From NCBI GenBank assembly GCA_948099385.1, contig CANUEZ040000183.1, forward strand, positions 2,790,001 through 2,854,000: a stretch of DNA of 64,000 bases, read 5' to 3'. The stretch's first letter is position 1. Every line of letters starts with the position of its first letter. A model generated the notes under the pieces. That model saw only the letters and a program-made list of their open reading frames with translations, had not been told where the DNA came from and made no database searches. The translations under genes and the position numbers were made by a program. Shown here one piece after another: positions 19,601 to 30,478 of this stretch. The stretch is from Fasciola hepatica. Lineage: Eukaryota; Platyhelminthes; Trematoda; Plagiorchiida; Fasciolidae.

Positions 19601-20218
19601 TACTTCCATTGGCGTAGGTCCATCTCTGGCATTTATATCCCCTGCATTAGTAAAGCAGTGCTGTTTTCCATAACGGAAAAACCCGAAAAATAACACTAAA
19701 ATGTATGATGCCCATAAAGTTTCTAGACGTTTTAGTGTCGTGGCTGACTTACGTAGACTTTTGGGAGAACTTGTCAATCACAGTTATAATAATATCTTTT
19801 ACAATTGATAAAACTGTTAAAGGATGCCACACAAAAAGTTAAAAAGCTTATGAGGAAAATTATTGTATTTTAGAACAAACGGCCGATGAACTTGTGCCCT
19901 ATGTTGATGCAGCTTTCAAGTTTTTCGACGGGGTGGGAAAAGAAGTGTCATCAAAAACCACTGACCCACACGGTAAAAGACGAAATGTTTTTTCTTGTGT
20001 TATTCTGTGCAACAAGAAGTAGTGTTTTGATGAAAATCATATTTCCACATCACAACATCAGTCTTTCATACTCAACAAATAAGAGTCAAAAATATTATTA
20101 GCAACTCCATCGATTAGCAATATACATGAAAAGGTAACTGTTACATTGAACGGTAAATCATACAACAATTGGGCGCAATAAGTTCCATCAGCCGCCTAAT
20201 ATTCATTCATATCTTTGA
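13681..20218. other. No gene recognised, scattered GC-richer islands
   Basis: No named product. A 75-codon stop-free plus-strand frame (14248-14472) has a protein-like composition but no known motif. GC-richer islands at 14740-15010 and 16480-16720 may be older transposon pieces. A weak tRNA-like segment is at 15490-15575. Everything else is AT-rich sequence with short frames only. Confidence 0.5.
15490..15575 (+). repeat. tRNA-like A-box and B-box, possible SINE fragment
   Basis: TAGCTTAGCTAGTAGAGC resembles an A-box (D arm), and about 57 nt downstream GATTACGAATCC resembles a B-box. The spacing is longer than in a normal tRNA and no stems are convincing, so at best this is a degenerate tRNA-derived SINE or tRNA pseudogene. 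Confidence 0.22.
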
Positions 20219-20422
20219 CCTTTTTTCAGCCATTCTCAGCATCATCACCAACATCATCATCATCATCATCATCATCATCGTCATCAATACCACCATATGA
20301 ATCATCATCATTCTCATCATCACAGTCTTCGTACGAATTGTCACTCGAATAACCTTAGCTTTATTTTGAATAGTTATGATCTACCCATGATTACTGTCCC
20401 AATAGTCGACATTTCGTCATAA
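20219..20422 (+). other. Imperfect CAT repeat, possible His-rich exon
   Basis: The repeat at 20239-20332 is an imperfect CAT/CAC trinucleotide array. In one frame it gives about 23 histidines in 40 codons, broken by Gln, Arg, Tyr, Asn and Ser, and the frame continues about 30 codons past the repeat to a stop at 20420-20422. A pyrimidine tract ending in TTTTTTCAG sits just before it, which would serve as a splice acceptor. A second frame through the same repeat is Ser-rich and also open for about 42 codons, so the coding frame is not decided. Host transcription factors and channels often carry such tracts, but no conserved domain is visible. A plain microsatellite is equally likely. Confidence 0.22.
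20239..20332. repeat. Imperfect (CAT)n / (ATC)n microsatellite
   Basis: A trinucleotide array with a pure core of about nine units near 20251-20279 and interrupted units on both sides. Confidence 0.9.
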
Positions 20423-22910
20423 TAAGTTAAGATGTATAACAACGTTCCCAGTCATTTACGATGAGGGGATTGTATTTTGTTGAAGCTATGAAAGTGTGCT
20501 AACAGGTGGTCATCGATCAGCTCTCCAAGTAATGACGCTTCAGATTAGGCTTTGTCGAACAACTTACGTTACACCTTGTGAACCTGCCGTTGTGTAATTC
20601 TCATCGCGATAAACTTTTAGCCGGAACTTTTCAACCGAGTGGTAGTGGGACAGCGTCTCGCAGTTTACGTTCCAATAGACTATACTACGTCTCAGCATGA
20701 AACATATTCATGTTTAACTGTGCTTATTTGGGTTTGTGCAGCACAGACATATCCAAAAGTAACAGGAATTAAAGGCAGCTTTAAAACCACGCTAGCAAAA
20801 TGAAGAGCGGTTGGTAAACGGAACGTTTTGCTACCATAATGAGGATTTTCATGGAGGTGCGGCAATGTCCTACTCAAACCCCATCTGTATGATATTACTT
20901 GAAGTAGTGCTTACGTCAACTGAATAGTTAGTCATCAGAAAATACAGAGTGACGGCTGACGACGTGTTCTTTTAAATCAAAAATGTATCATCATACTTTT
21001 CACCGGACACTAATTGTGTTAGTAAACCTTGGTCTTGATTTGGAATGCGATAAAGCACTCAGTCATGCAAAAGTCCTTCTGCTCGATCCTCTAGATTGAA
21101 CATCTAAAGCTGCTGACATTCGCGTCGTTCATCCAACGATCCCTGTCCGTACGCGCTCACTGAAATAACAACTACCTCTGTGTGCCGTAGTAAATCTGAC
21201 TATCGAACTCCGAGGCAATGGGAATATTCCGACCGATTGTTCATCTGTACAGCGATCGGTAGGAGCTAATTTCGAGAGATGTCGCTACAGGAGACAGTCG
21301 ATGTTTGGCTACTAGTTTATGATGAGTAGCGGGAAATGTTGGAAGGGAGGCGGTACATAATGAAGTATCAACACTTGTCTCGTCTTTGAAAATCATAAAA
21401 ACATTCTACAGTTGCTTCAAATTTTTTAATATTCCTTGAGAGCTCTCCTGATTACCAGCGGATTATTCATCATCTTGAAGCGTCATTAACGGATCTGCTT
21501 GTCGTATTATGCTGTTTTATGTCACCAGTCTTATTATTCGAAACATTATTTCGAATTTTTCTTATTATCAATACTGACATCATCTGTTCCAACAAATTTT
21601 TTTTTCAAAATTATCTCCAGATACATTTCTCACGTCAATACGTAGAACGAAAACCTCTGCCCTGATCGTGATGAATAAACTGGATGTATTGAAGAAACTG
21701 GTTTACTTGGGCTTGAGAGGTGAATAAAGGGTTATTTTTCGGGAATCGTTTTTTGACGTTCTTACCTTTTTGATTTATGGGGGAGTAAACGAGAACAGAG
21801 CATTTCACCAACCTCCATCTGGGAAAGTTAAGGGCAGGATTCTAGTTCTGACCAACATGTTGGATTCACTGGAAAAGATAGCATACCTAAATGTCGTTGT
21901 CAAAGTATTTTGATGTCCCCTTCTGTGACACTGGTTGTTGAAAACCTGTCTTAGGAGATCCAATGTACGCCAACATTCTCCAGTATTTTGGCATCATTCA
22001 TCGCTTTGTTCTTTAATCGCATTTTATTGTACAGTACAATCTTGTTAACACCAGCTGACTGTTGGTTATCAAATCTTTCCCAGCAATAAATTCATAGCAT
22101 TGTATTCTGGTCGAGAAGGGATACGATCGCGTTTTTAGTGGTCGTGTTATGACGGAGATTTATTCACTTTGCTTCAGAATAAATATTCAAAAGTGTTGTG
22201 ACAGAACTACTTTCCCGTTATAAGGCTAGTACGTAGAACATATTCTGACCTACGATAAACTAGTACGGCATTCATCGTGTTGGTTGAACTACCAGTATTC
22301 TGAACATTTCTCCATGGGTTCATGAGGGAAGACCAATAATACTACATCGGCCTATTGTGCAATGGAGCATCACATACTACTCATTATTAGATGTGCCACC
22401 TAGGGGATTTATGGATTTCTGAGCTAATCACGTTGTCACATGTACGAAGAAGAGGTTACTAAACAGGGCGTAAATGCAAAAACTTTAAAAAACATTCTCT
22501 CTGTTTCTTTTTTATTCACTACGCAACACTATACAATAGTTCAAGAAGAGAGCTGAGGTCAAAGAAAAGCTTCCAAATGTGAAAGCTTACGCACGGTACT
22601 ACCAACGCGTTCCATTTTGTGATTAGTACATACAAATCATTTCGGTTGGGAATCAGTCTAAGAGACAATCGTAAGATAGTTTTATTTTAAATTTTTCCCA
22701 AGCAATGGGACTCGCGGTAGGCGAAACATCGAATGATTATAACATTTCCTCAAAGACAACGAGTCTCATCCAAAGTACATTTCTATCTTACAGAACAATG
22801 TGGATACGTGGGATATCATTGACCCACATACATGAGCTAATGTGAACTAGAAGTAGAAAGACAAGCGGCATTCTTATATTTTTCTATTTGAGCGCGTACG
22901 CAGTGGAGGG
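20423..22910. other. No gene recognised
   Basis: AT-rich sequence with only short frames on both strands. No repeat or RNA gene was recognised. Confidence 0.55.
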
Positions 22911-22916
22911 CTTCCA

Positions 22917-22945
22917 CCCCCCCCCCCCCAACCCCTCGCCCCTAG
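22917..22945 (-). other. 13-C tract with neighbouring C runs
   Basis: Thirteen consecutive C at 22917-22929, followed by CCCC and two further C runs to 22945. The minus strand therefore has four closely spaced G runs, the primary-sequence pattern of a G-quadruplex. Similar G tracts occur on the plus strand at 38114 and 60924. Confidence 0.8.
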
Positions 22946-22967
22946 TGTTAAAGATACACTGTAACAT

Positions 22968-23165
22968 ATGGGATAGCTGGCAACCAGATCCTGAGACTTG
23001 CAATGGAAAACCACATTCGGTCATAATAGGTCATCTGTGGTCGCGAGTCAGTTGATGATGGAATACAATGTACCACAAAAGTGACTCTCTTTGGCGAGAT
23101 TGGATCCTACTACCTCCAATGGGGGAAGCAGACGCTCTAAAGCAACCATCTACCGCCGGCTTATA
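22968..23165 (-). repeat. SINE-like repeat, tRNA-related (copy 2)
   Basis: Read on the minus strand, the head near 23098-23157 resembles a tRNA: GCTTTAGAGCG as part of a D arm, then a CCCCC/GGAGG anticodon-arm-like segment, then AGGATCCAATC in the B-box position. About 60 nt on is the body segment shared with the copy at 8458-8520. The B-box is degenerate and the copy is probably inactive. It lies beside the C tract at 22917, which might belong to its tail. Confidence 0.4.
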
Positions 23166-25170
23166 CTGATTTAAACTATACTGTTCGAAAATCACATTGC
23201 TTTCCGGGTAACACCAGATGGGCTTGCTTCTATTTCCAGTGATCTATTCGAACCTTTCAGTCATGTAATTCGTCAACTTGGTTGTGAGATAACTGGTTGC
23301 CTCGTTACATTTATCATGATCGCCTTCCAAGTCCAGTGTAGAAAATGCAATAATCCCATCCCTTGGACAGTGAAAATACACTATATATATCACAAATCTG
23401 GGCTGTTTAGGTTCAGCTGTAAAGTCAGATATTTTGGTGTCCATGGTTGCTGTACTGTGAAATTTCCGAACAACGGAATGGGGATACCCACGCCACCAGT
23501 AACCCAACGTATTAGGGCATATGCAGAGGCACATCACCTTGCAATAAGTTTGCTTCCGAAAGGGAAGTTCAAGTTTGATGAATGGAAAGCAGTTATGTTA
23601 TGAGTCTAATCGATCCCTTTTTGCTTAGGATGATAGAAGCAACTATCATCAGTCTCTGTTATCACTTTCGAAACCTCGAACTCATTGGAATAAGTTTCTT
23701 CGGAGAACTTTTTCACGACTGGTATTCTTGTGAGACCTTCAAGGCCTATCACAGGACAGACGATGTAAATCGACAGCTAAAATGATGCAACATACCATTG
23801 CAAAAGCTTATGAGATTTTAATACGATGCCGTCTTCCTTAGACATGGAACTCCACTATCAGATATATGCCGAATGAGAAGTGGCTTAATTTTAGTCACCT
23901 CTTCTCAAAATGACATGTAGAAATTTACTAGAATGTCTTCTCGATGGATGATGGAACAAATCACTATTCAAGCAGAATTTGTTGGTATTTTGTACCCAGC
24001 ATCTCTTCCTGACTCAAAGTTTTGCATGCAGTATGGGCAAAAATACTGAATGCACATAGTCGAGGTCGAATTTTGCAAGTTATTGCTCAATAGCTTGTAT
24101 CGGGCAAAGCAGTTCGAATATCGTGTCATTTACCTGAAGCTTTTACCGATCTCGAATAGTCACTGCTTTCAATGAAAGACATTTACAAAGCTGCCTTTCT
24201 ATCGAAAAGTGTCTCACCTAGCATAAGTTTATTTCTGAGCTGAGGGAGTATATCACAATTCTTTTGACAAAACTAATAGTCAGGTATGTTGGGCGATCCG
24301 GGCCACGGTGTGCAATCGGTCATGGTTCATTTAGACCTGATGAAAAGCGCTTCACGGTGAACCAATTTAAGGGTTAACACAGTGGGTAAATGATTCACTC
24401 ATGTTGGTTTTAGGCTGCGAATTTTCTAAAAAACCATGAGTTATTTTCTGTGATTTCAAGGGACAACATGCGCACTTAACCTGCGATCACAAGTCGCATC
24501 GTTTCAGCTCACAATGACAATCGAAATGTGTCAACATAACATGCCGAAATGACTCTTTATTTACAACGGGTAGTAACGCAGTTTTCGAGGTGCTATTAAA
24601 AAATTTCCAAATTCCGCGATCTAGTCAGGTTTCGATTTCGATGGACCGAATAGACACCGGCCAGTTTGAGCTATTGATTACTGACCCGATTTATGTCCAT
24701 TATTGGGTAGTCGATCCAGCTTGGCATACTTGACTGATTATGATTCATATTCGGGAGAGGATTTCATCACGACTTCCAAAAAACTAAGTGAGGGAACAAA
24801 GTAGATCATTTATTGATTATTTCGGTAAAGTAAACAAATAGACAACTCAAAGTTAGCAGTCTATACATGAGTGCGTGAGTTGGAAAATTAACGGAATGGT
24901 ATCTTGAAGAAAGTCTTTCGCTGAAAGTAGTTGTGAAGTTGTAACCAAGGCCACTTGTTAACCATTCGTGATAGGGAAATCAGTCAGATAAATCACATCC
25001 GGGTAATGGCGACCTACCATCCTCGCCAAAAAACGTAGACACATTTTCCCGGTACAAAACTGGATACATCATTATAGTCCCAAGTACAAGTAGTGACAGC
25101 CTTATATTTCGTACTGAGTGAAAAATATAAATGGCAATTTATGACATGTAATAAACAATGAGACACTTAA
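23166..25170. other. No gene recognised
   Basis: Nothing identified. Overlapping frames of 95-97 codons on opposite strands at 23244-23603 have no recognisable motifs. Confidence 0.55.
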
Positions 25171-25487
25171 GTGACCAAATCAATAGACGAAACTCTCAAA
25201 CTCATTAGGCAAAGAAGGTTGAGACCTACTTTGCGCATGTCACCTGACAGGATTGCTCGGCACGCAATGTTCGCTGAGACGGGTCACGGTTTGATGATGA
25301 GTAAGGGTGGCCAGTCCGTGACATGGAATAAATGTATGAAAGACATCATCGATGGACTTGGCCATGTAGGGCATGTTAAAATTCCTGGGTGGGATCCATA
25401 ACACCCTCCGACTCAGTGGTAGATACGTTAGAAGAAATGGTTAACTGTCGTGATCCGTGGTGCACCTATATCCAAGATCTTTCTTAA
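25171..25487 (+). pseudogene. Non-LTR retrotransposon reverse transcriptase C-terminus
   Basis: The piece resembles the end of a non-LTR retrotransposon polyprotein, beyond the reverse transcriptase core. It shows a basic RQRRLR segment, LRMSPDRI, then GGQSVTW at 25306-25326, and IPGWDP at 25384-25398. In related elements the Arg-Leu-Arg segment leads into a W-x-GH-V block; here that short block is missing. The frame closes at 25399, and a different frame (25410-25487) continues with the expected acidic and Trp-containing tail up to a stop, so one frameshift is present. No catalytic domain lies upstream, which makes this a 5'-truncated dead copy. The same family may have left the tail near 62.1 kb. 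Confidence 0.7.
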
Positions 25488-25648
25488 TCGACTGATGGTT
25501 GATATTTGTACTGCGCTTACTGCTTTTTCATGAAACTGTCCTTTCTCACTATTTTTGATTGAGGTCGCCTCTAAGAGATTGCAATTAAGCCACTGCATAC
25601 AGTGCATGGCTGAGGGCTGTCTCAACTGAACTGAAATGAAGTGAACTG
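25488..25648 (+). repeat. 3' tail of the non-LTR element
   Basis: Untranslated sequence after the truncated reverse transcriptase. It ends in a purine-rich segment made of GAACT/GAAAT-like units (25624-25648). About 45 bp at its end aligns with the minus strand near 62071-62120, including AGTGCATGG and GAAGTGAACTG, which supports a shared 3' end. Confidence 0.5.
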
Positions 25649-27154
25649 TCACGTGAAAGGTAACTGTATTCAAATCCAGGAGCGTGTCCCCAATTTAGCA
25701 CCTCTTTTTACATCTAATCACGAACATTCAATCATCATGAGCTTATCACATCATATAATTACTAGTAGTATCTTCCCTCCTAAATAATGTGTAATAAATA
25801 TACAAGGGCTTTCCACAGTGCTTTCAGTTAGTGTTGAGGAGACATCATCCGATTGCCCAACAGACATACACGTGACAACTTTAATTTAACGGGTAACGTT
25901 CCTAACGCTTTCCTCCCAGCAAATGATGGAGGAGTATCAGCTGCACTTGTGTTCGTAGTTAATAGCAGAACACGTAGTGGTTGAGCTGGATTTATCTGTA
26001 CAGACATTAACACAAAACCAGTCCAGCGAGTAAGGCTCAAGCAGGTGTGTAACTCAGTAAAAAGATCGAAACGGCTCGCTGCCTCACGCAAGAGTAAAGT
26101 CAGCCAGTACATAGCAAAATCGATAAGTCTGTACTGCTCGCCCTGAAGCAGGATTATTGGCCGAGGAGAAACAGGCGTACGCCAAATCATGAGAGGAATA
26201 TTGACCGGTTGTCCGCGTAGTTTTCGTGACTAACCACACAAAACAGCACTGTTTTCCATCCCTGTTAAATCCACTTTCACATTACAAGGTAAATCATGGT
26301 GATATAAGTGCACACGTGCATGTGTTCTGTGCAAAATTTCAGGCAGCATTATTCGTGGATCAGGAATATACGTGTACTTGACCATTAAACTTAGCGATTC
26401 AAACTTGCAAGATTCGATTTGTCCCAACGGAACCTGGGATCAGACAAAATTGGAGCAAGCTGGGGTAGTCGTCTTTACGAAATAAAGCACGTAGAAATTG
26501 AACAAGAATTTTATAATTTGATGGTAAACTGTTCTGCCTTATGTGTGATATTCAAAACTGCACTGGCACTGAAGGCCATGCGTTGTCATTTATTCCAGTA
26601 CAGTGATTTTTTCACAGAAAACGAAACAATTATACACCAACTTCAATCTTTGGACTCAAGGAATTAGAAAATGGCGAAGTAAATAGACATCTTGTTTATC
26701 GAATTTCATGTGCAGTACTGAACAGAAACTGAGCAAGCGCAGTTCACACGTGCAGTTGGTATAGCCGAACGAGGACATCCCATGATGGGAAAAGTGGTTC
26801 TGTCGGATTAACGGGCCATGCTTATGAACAATTGTGGCAGCCCACTGGTGAGCATCAGTAGACAAAAACTAAGTTAAATAAGGATCATTCTGTTTTCTTT
26901 CCGAGTGAGAACAGTGCCACGCAAACGGACGGACCTTTTTACTGCGGGATTATAAATAAAAATCTCTTGACAGGGCCGTGGAAATAAGAATGGTTTCATT
27001 TGGTTGGGGTTTTACCAAAGTCTAGCTTTACATTTCGAGTTTCCTAGCTTTCGAGGAGATATGAAGACCCGCCCGCGTCATAGTCTGCTATGAACACACG
27101 GATTCGTCAGAATCATTTTGAACGTTGCTGCTATATGCACCTTTTCCCATCAAG
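25649..27154. other. No gene recognised
   Basis: No product recognised. A 120-codon minus-strand frame (25828-26190) has no known motif. A roughly 30-bp segment at 25946-25975 resembles one at 51759-51788. Confidence 0.5.
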
Positions 27155-27391
27155 TTTTATCCAAAACCCGCAATTCTTTAGCCATGACCCACCACTCTTT
27201 AGCTTTGACGCACAACTTTTAGCCATGCTGCTTCAAGCTAGTCAGGTCAAAATATCGGAATATAAGCACATCGAGAGATATTGGGACAGTTGTTTTTACA
27301 AATATTGGTGTTGCAATGCTAACGGAACAAAAGCTGAAGTGTGACGATCATACGCTGCGCAGTTGACCGTGGTAATGGTGTCAAATGTTGC
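27155..27391 (+). repeat. Left terminal inverted repeat, three 21-bp units
   Basis: The array is followed by about 174 bp of unique sequence, then the transposase spacer. The central unit at 27176-27196 is CTTTAGCCATGACCCACCAC plus one T. The first unit is degenerate at its outer end. This arm pairs with 27978-28256. Confidence 0.9.
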
Positions 27392-27624
27392 AGCAAAAAC
27401 AGAATGATGACATGAAAGGGGGTGTACTTGCAATAACTGTGTGTACTGCTTTCGGAATTTTGATGTATCCACTTATCTAAAGGCTTATTGAACCAAAAGT
27501 TTATTTTGTTTCATGTTATCTACTTCTGATACTTGTCTATATCTTGAAATGCAAAACCGGGCACCGTTTGTTACATTACAGATTTTACTTACAGGACAGC
27601 TTGTTTGTGACAATTTACCCCACA

Positions 27625-27977
27625 AGCAAACTGAGGCAGTTGAAGATAAGAATGGTGAAGGATTCACCAAGCACAGCAGCCAGCAAGTCATCTACTGATC
27701 AATTGCTGGATGGTCACTAGTACTCAAACAAGAAGCTGACTATTCACCCATTGGAACGAAACTCAAATATTGTCAAATCTAAACGAGCAGAATATGCTGA
27801 TTTACTGCGACTATCAGGCACTGCAAATGTGAGGCTGTATTTTGGTGAGACCAACTATGGACTCTGAAAAGTAGGCAATGGAGCTGTTCGAATTCTACCG
27901 TCAAGCAAAGGACCTAACTTGAACATATTAGCCTGTTCATCTGTCGCTGGTTTCTTGAAGTATGAGTGTCATGCGGA
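27625..27977 (+). pseudogene. IS630/Tc1-like transposase fragment
   Basis: One frame holds, in the family order: LRQLK (27631-27645), typical of the second helix-turn-helix region; LLDGH (27703-27717); a stop at 27718; then a Lys/Arg-rich segment leading to GETN at 27844-27855. The last is where IS630-type enzymes have DETN with the first catalytic Asp, so that residue is Gly here. A second stop is at 27865. After it come KVGNGAVR and LPSSKGPN (27895-27918), then a hydrophobic strand matching the Gly-rich block. The second Asp and the final Glu of the catalytic triad are missing because the frame runs straight into the right inverted repeat at 27978. The N-terminal domain before LRQLK is not recognisable. 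This is a dead, C-terminally truncated transposase. Confidence 0.75.
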
Positions 27978-28256
27978 GCAGCATTTGATACCATTACCAC
28001 GGTCAACTGCGCAGCGTATGATCGTCACACTTCAGCTTTTGTTCCGTTAGCATTGCAACACCAATATTTGTAAAAACAACTGTCCCAATATCTCTCGATG
28101 TGCTTATATTCCGATATTTTGACCTGACTAGCTTGAAGCAGCATGGCTAAAAGTTGTGCGTCAAAGCTAAAGAGTGGTGGGTCATGGCTAAAGAATGGTG
28201 GGTCGTGGCCAAAGGATTGTTGGTGATGGCTAGAGAATTGCGGGTTTTGACTAAAG
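27978..28256 (-). repeat. Right terminal inverted repeat, five 21-bp units
   Basis: Inverted copy of 27155-27391. The 21-bp units run 28152-28172, 28173-28193, 28194-28214, 28215-28235 and 28236-28256. Relative to the left arm, two central units are extra, by gain here or loss there. Confidence 0.9.
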
Positions 28257-28446
28257 CCACCTATCATAAGAATGACCTGCTAATCGTCGGAACTTTGCCA
28301 GCGTTCTTGTTCATCTTGCACTCAGCATTTTCTTTCGGTTTTCCCTTTTTTCTGCGGTTGAGGTTGTTGTGCTAAGGGGCCGGTTGCAATCCTAATGATC
28401 ATTTATGTTTTGATCTCTCTTCCTCATTTTTCCGCCTTCTTCCGTC

Positions 28447-28468
28447 ATATATATATATATATATATAT
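28447..28468. repeat. Short (AT)n microsatellite
   Basis: A 22-bp uninterrupted AT dinucleotide run. Confidence 0.9.
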
Positions 28469-28773
28469 TTTCGTCAGAGATATGTATGAATTTTTCGTTT
28501 GTGTCAAAACAGGTCCAAGGTTTGATTATGGCTGATTTATTGAACAAATTCAGAGGCAGAAAGTAGGAGTAAAAATGATAGATTGTCTGATCTATTGCTC
28601 TTCTGAATACGGACAACGGAAATCGCGGACACAGTTTCTGTTAGCTTTACGACTTGTACGGTACCAAGATATTGCGTCTAATATTTAGTGTTCACAATAT
28701 GTTTTTTATTGATATTTTTATCAAGATTCCTGACTATACATGTCACTTGCAAACGTGATTTGAAAAGGCAAAC

Positions 28774-28990
28774 TAAATTATTCATTGCCATGATGTTCTG
28801 ATCGCTGAGCTTGGCGTGTAGGTCGCAAGCTTTTCATCGACAGTAGAGGTGACATCGTGACATCATGCACTGACGATGTCACCTCGACTTGTGATGGAAT
28901 ATTTGCGATCTAAACGCCAGGCTCAGCGATCAGAACATCATAGCAACCAACAACCTGAGCTACAAACACACAAATATTTAAATTATTCAT
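28774..28990. mobile_element. Hairpin element between 12-bp direct repeats
   Basis: Arms 28785-28858 and 28873-28946 are both 74 nt and match at about 62 of 74 positions without a gap, with a 14-nt loop. The exact 12-bp repeat TAAATTATTCAT occurs at 28774-28785 and 28979-28990, so the hairpin plus a 32-bp single-copy tail sits between direct repeats as an inserted unit would. It has no coding capacity. A non-autonomous foldback element is the simplest reading. The direct repeats are AT-rich and could partly be chance. The structure would form a long imperfect RNA hairpin if transcribed. Confidence 0.55.
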
Positions 28991-29018
28991 ATTTCGAAAA
29001 ATTTGAAAAATTCTTCGG

Positions 29019-29170
29019 CATGGCCTCGTAACTCAGCTGGTAAAGCCCCACACTAGTGGCATGTACAGGACGTCCATGCATGAATTGAAAGACTGCAGTG
29101 GTCGTATATTTTCACCATTTGAGTCAAAGTATTGTGTCACAGTTGTCAATCGGTGAATAAAGCAATCACC
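29019..29170 (+). repeat. tRNA-like A-box, possible SINE head
   Basis: GTAACTCAGCTGGTAAAGC is close to the tRNA A-box consensus and follows GGCCTC, which could be the start of a D-arm region. No good B-box follows at the expected distance. An AATAAA motif lies near 29156. This is probably a degenerate tRNA-derived sequence, not a working tRNA gene. Confidence 0.28.
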
Positions 29171-29377
29171 GTACATGTGACATTTTATTTCCAGAAAGCT
29201 TTGGAGAAAGCTTCAGACAAGAAATATCGCAACTGCAAGTAAATGGATGGGTCTGAAGCAAACGTGTAAAAACCACCCAAAAACACGTTTACCGAATTCC
29301 GTATTACGATGCCAATTTTACCGGCTCTAAGCTTGCTTTACAATATAAATTAAACTACGAACGTGTAGTATTTCGTA

Positions 29378-29416
29378 GGTTGCGTGAACTTGTACACATT
29401 TAAAGTTCACGCAACC
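29378..29416. other. Perfect 13-bp hairpin
   Basis: GGTTGCGTGAACT (29378-29390) and its exact reverse complement (29404-29416) are separated by 13 nt. A second small inverted pair, CTACGAA / TTCGTAG, lies just upstream at about 29355-29378. No gene is adjacent. Confidence 0.75.
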
Positions 29417-30470
29417 AAGACGAAAAGAACTCTACCATGAAGTTCAGATAAGGTTGAGAAGCAGTCCTGGAGTCAACACGTTACACCAAATGAATGTCAA
29501 AGGGGAGTGCCTGGGGTTTCTGTCATCGGTGGTACCTCATTGAGCAGATACGGCCTGACAAAGCTGGACAGCTCCAATCAAAAGGATGTCAAACCGCCGA
29601 CTTTATACTTGTTCCACTGCTTTTATGGTGACAAGGGCTGGGTCCGGAACTCGGAGAGAGAATTGAAGCACCAGTAAAATAGAACAGGAGACAACCGATA
29701 ACTGAATCTCACGTGTAGGATCAAAGTAAATTGTTTCACGAATGTTTCGGTCACTTCCTCTGCGGCTTATTGAGTCAGACATTCAAGATGGGAGCTTTGG
29801 ATAGAGTATCCAAATACCCCGCTACGGTGTAGACAGCAGAAGCTTCCGAGAAATCTCCAGTACTCAAACTGAAATTGATATTTGCGCTGTACTCGTCATC
29901 CCTCGACTTTCAGTTAGAAACAGAGAAAAGAAGTGAGAAAATGTGTTGGCTGGGAAGTCGAATTTTGTGACAAGGATGATAGATTGGGATATAAATATAA
30001 GATGATGTTTAATTCTCAAAGAAAGACATCCCCTTCATATTGTCGATTTTAATTTGTACATACATTTAGACTGGGAAAACAGCTGCCACCAATACGGGTC
30101 TTGAACATATCCCCCTTCGTGTGTCGGTGATTTAGCGTCTTGTGATCGTGTGTAGGGCAGGTTTAAGCTTTCTTTTTGACATGGAGTCTAATAATACTCT
30201 AATAAACAAAACGTCATTCGTGTGCAGTTCATTCCGTCCATGGTATGCCAAGTGAAGTGTCTGTTTTACATACCCAAGTATGGATATTCGGTAACTGGAT
30301 AATCACTTCCAGCTAGAAGGTAACACACATAGAGAAATAGTGTCAACTCAGCGTTGAGCTTGGTACCTTAGTGACAGAGTCTGGGTTTGCGAAGAAACAA
30401 GCGAGATACGAGACTGCGGAAAACCTATAGGTTATCATAGGAAAGTATAAGTTTTTAAGGAGATTTTGGG
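29417..30470. other. No gene recognised
   Basis: No reading frame or repeat was recognised between the small hairpin and the Penelope-like insertion. Confidence 0.55.
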
Positions 30471-30478
30471 GATGAAGC

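Larger units (their letters stand above)
27155..28256 (+). mobile_element. Tc1/mariner-like element with long terminal inverted repeats
   Basis: Two near-identical inverted arms, 27155-27391 and 27978-28256, enclose about 586 bp that contain part of an IS630/Tc1-superfamily transposase. The outer part of each arm is an array of 21-bp units in exact phase: three units at 27155-27217 and five at 28152-28256. The 42-bp length difference between the arms is exactly two units. Short frames in the two arms give the same peptide only because the DNA is duplicated. No TA target duplication is clear at the ends. Long inverted repeats made of tandem units recall Foldback-type elements, while the internal protein points to Tc1/mariner. 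The element cannot move itself. Confidence 0.72.

Noticed and set aside
27090..28267. Matching 80-84 codon peptides on opposite strands
   Set aside because: They are the two inverted-repeat arms of one element translated, not a conserved protein.
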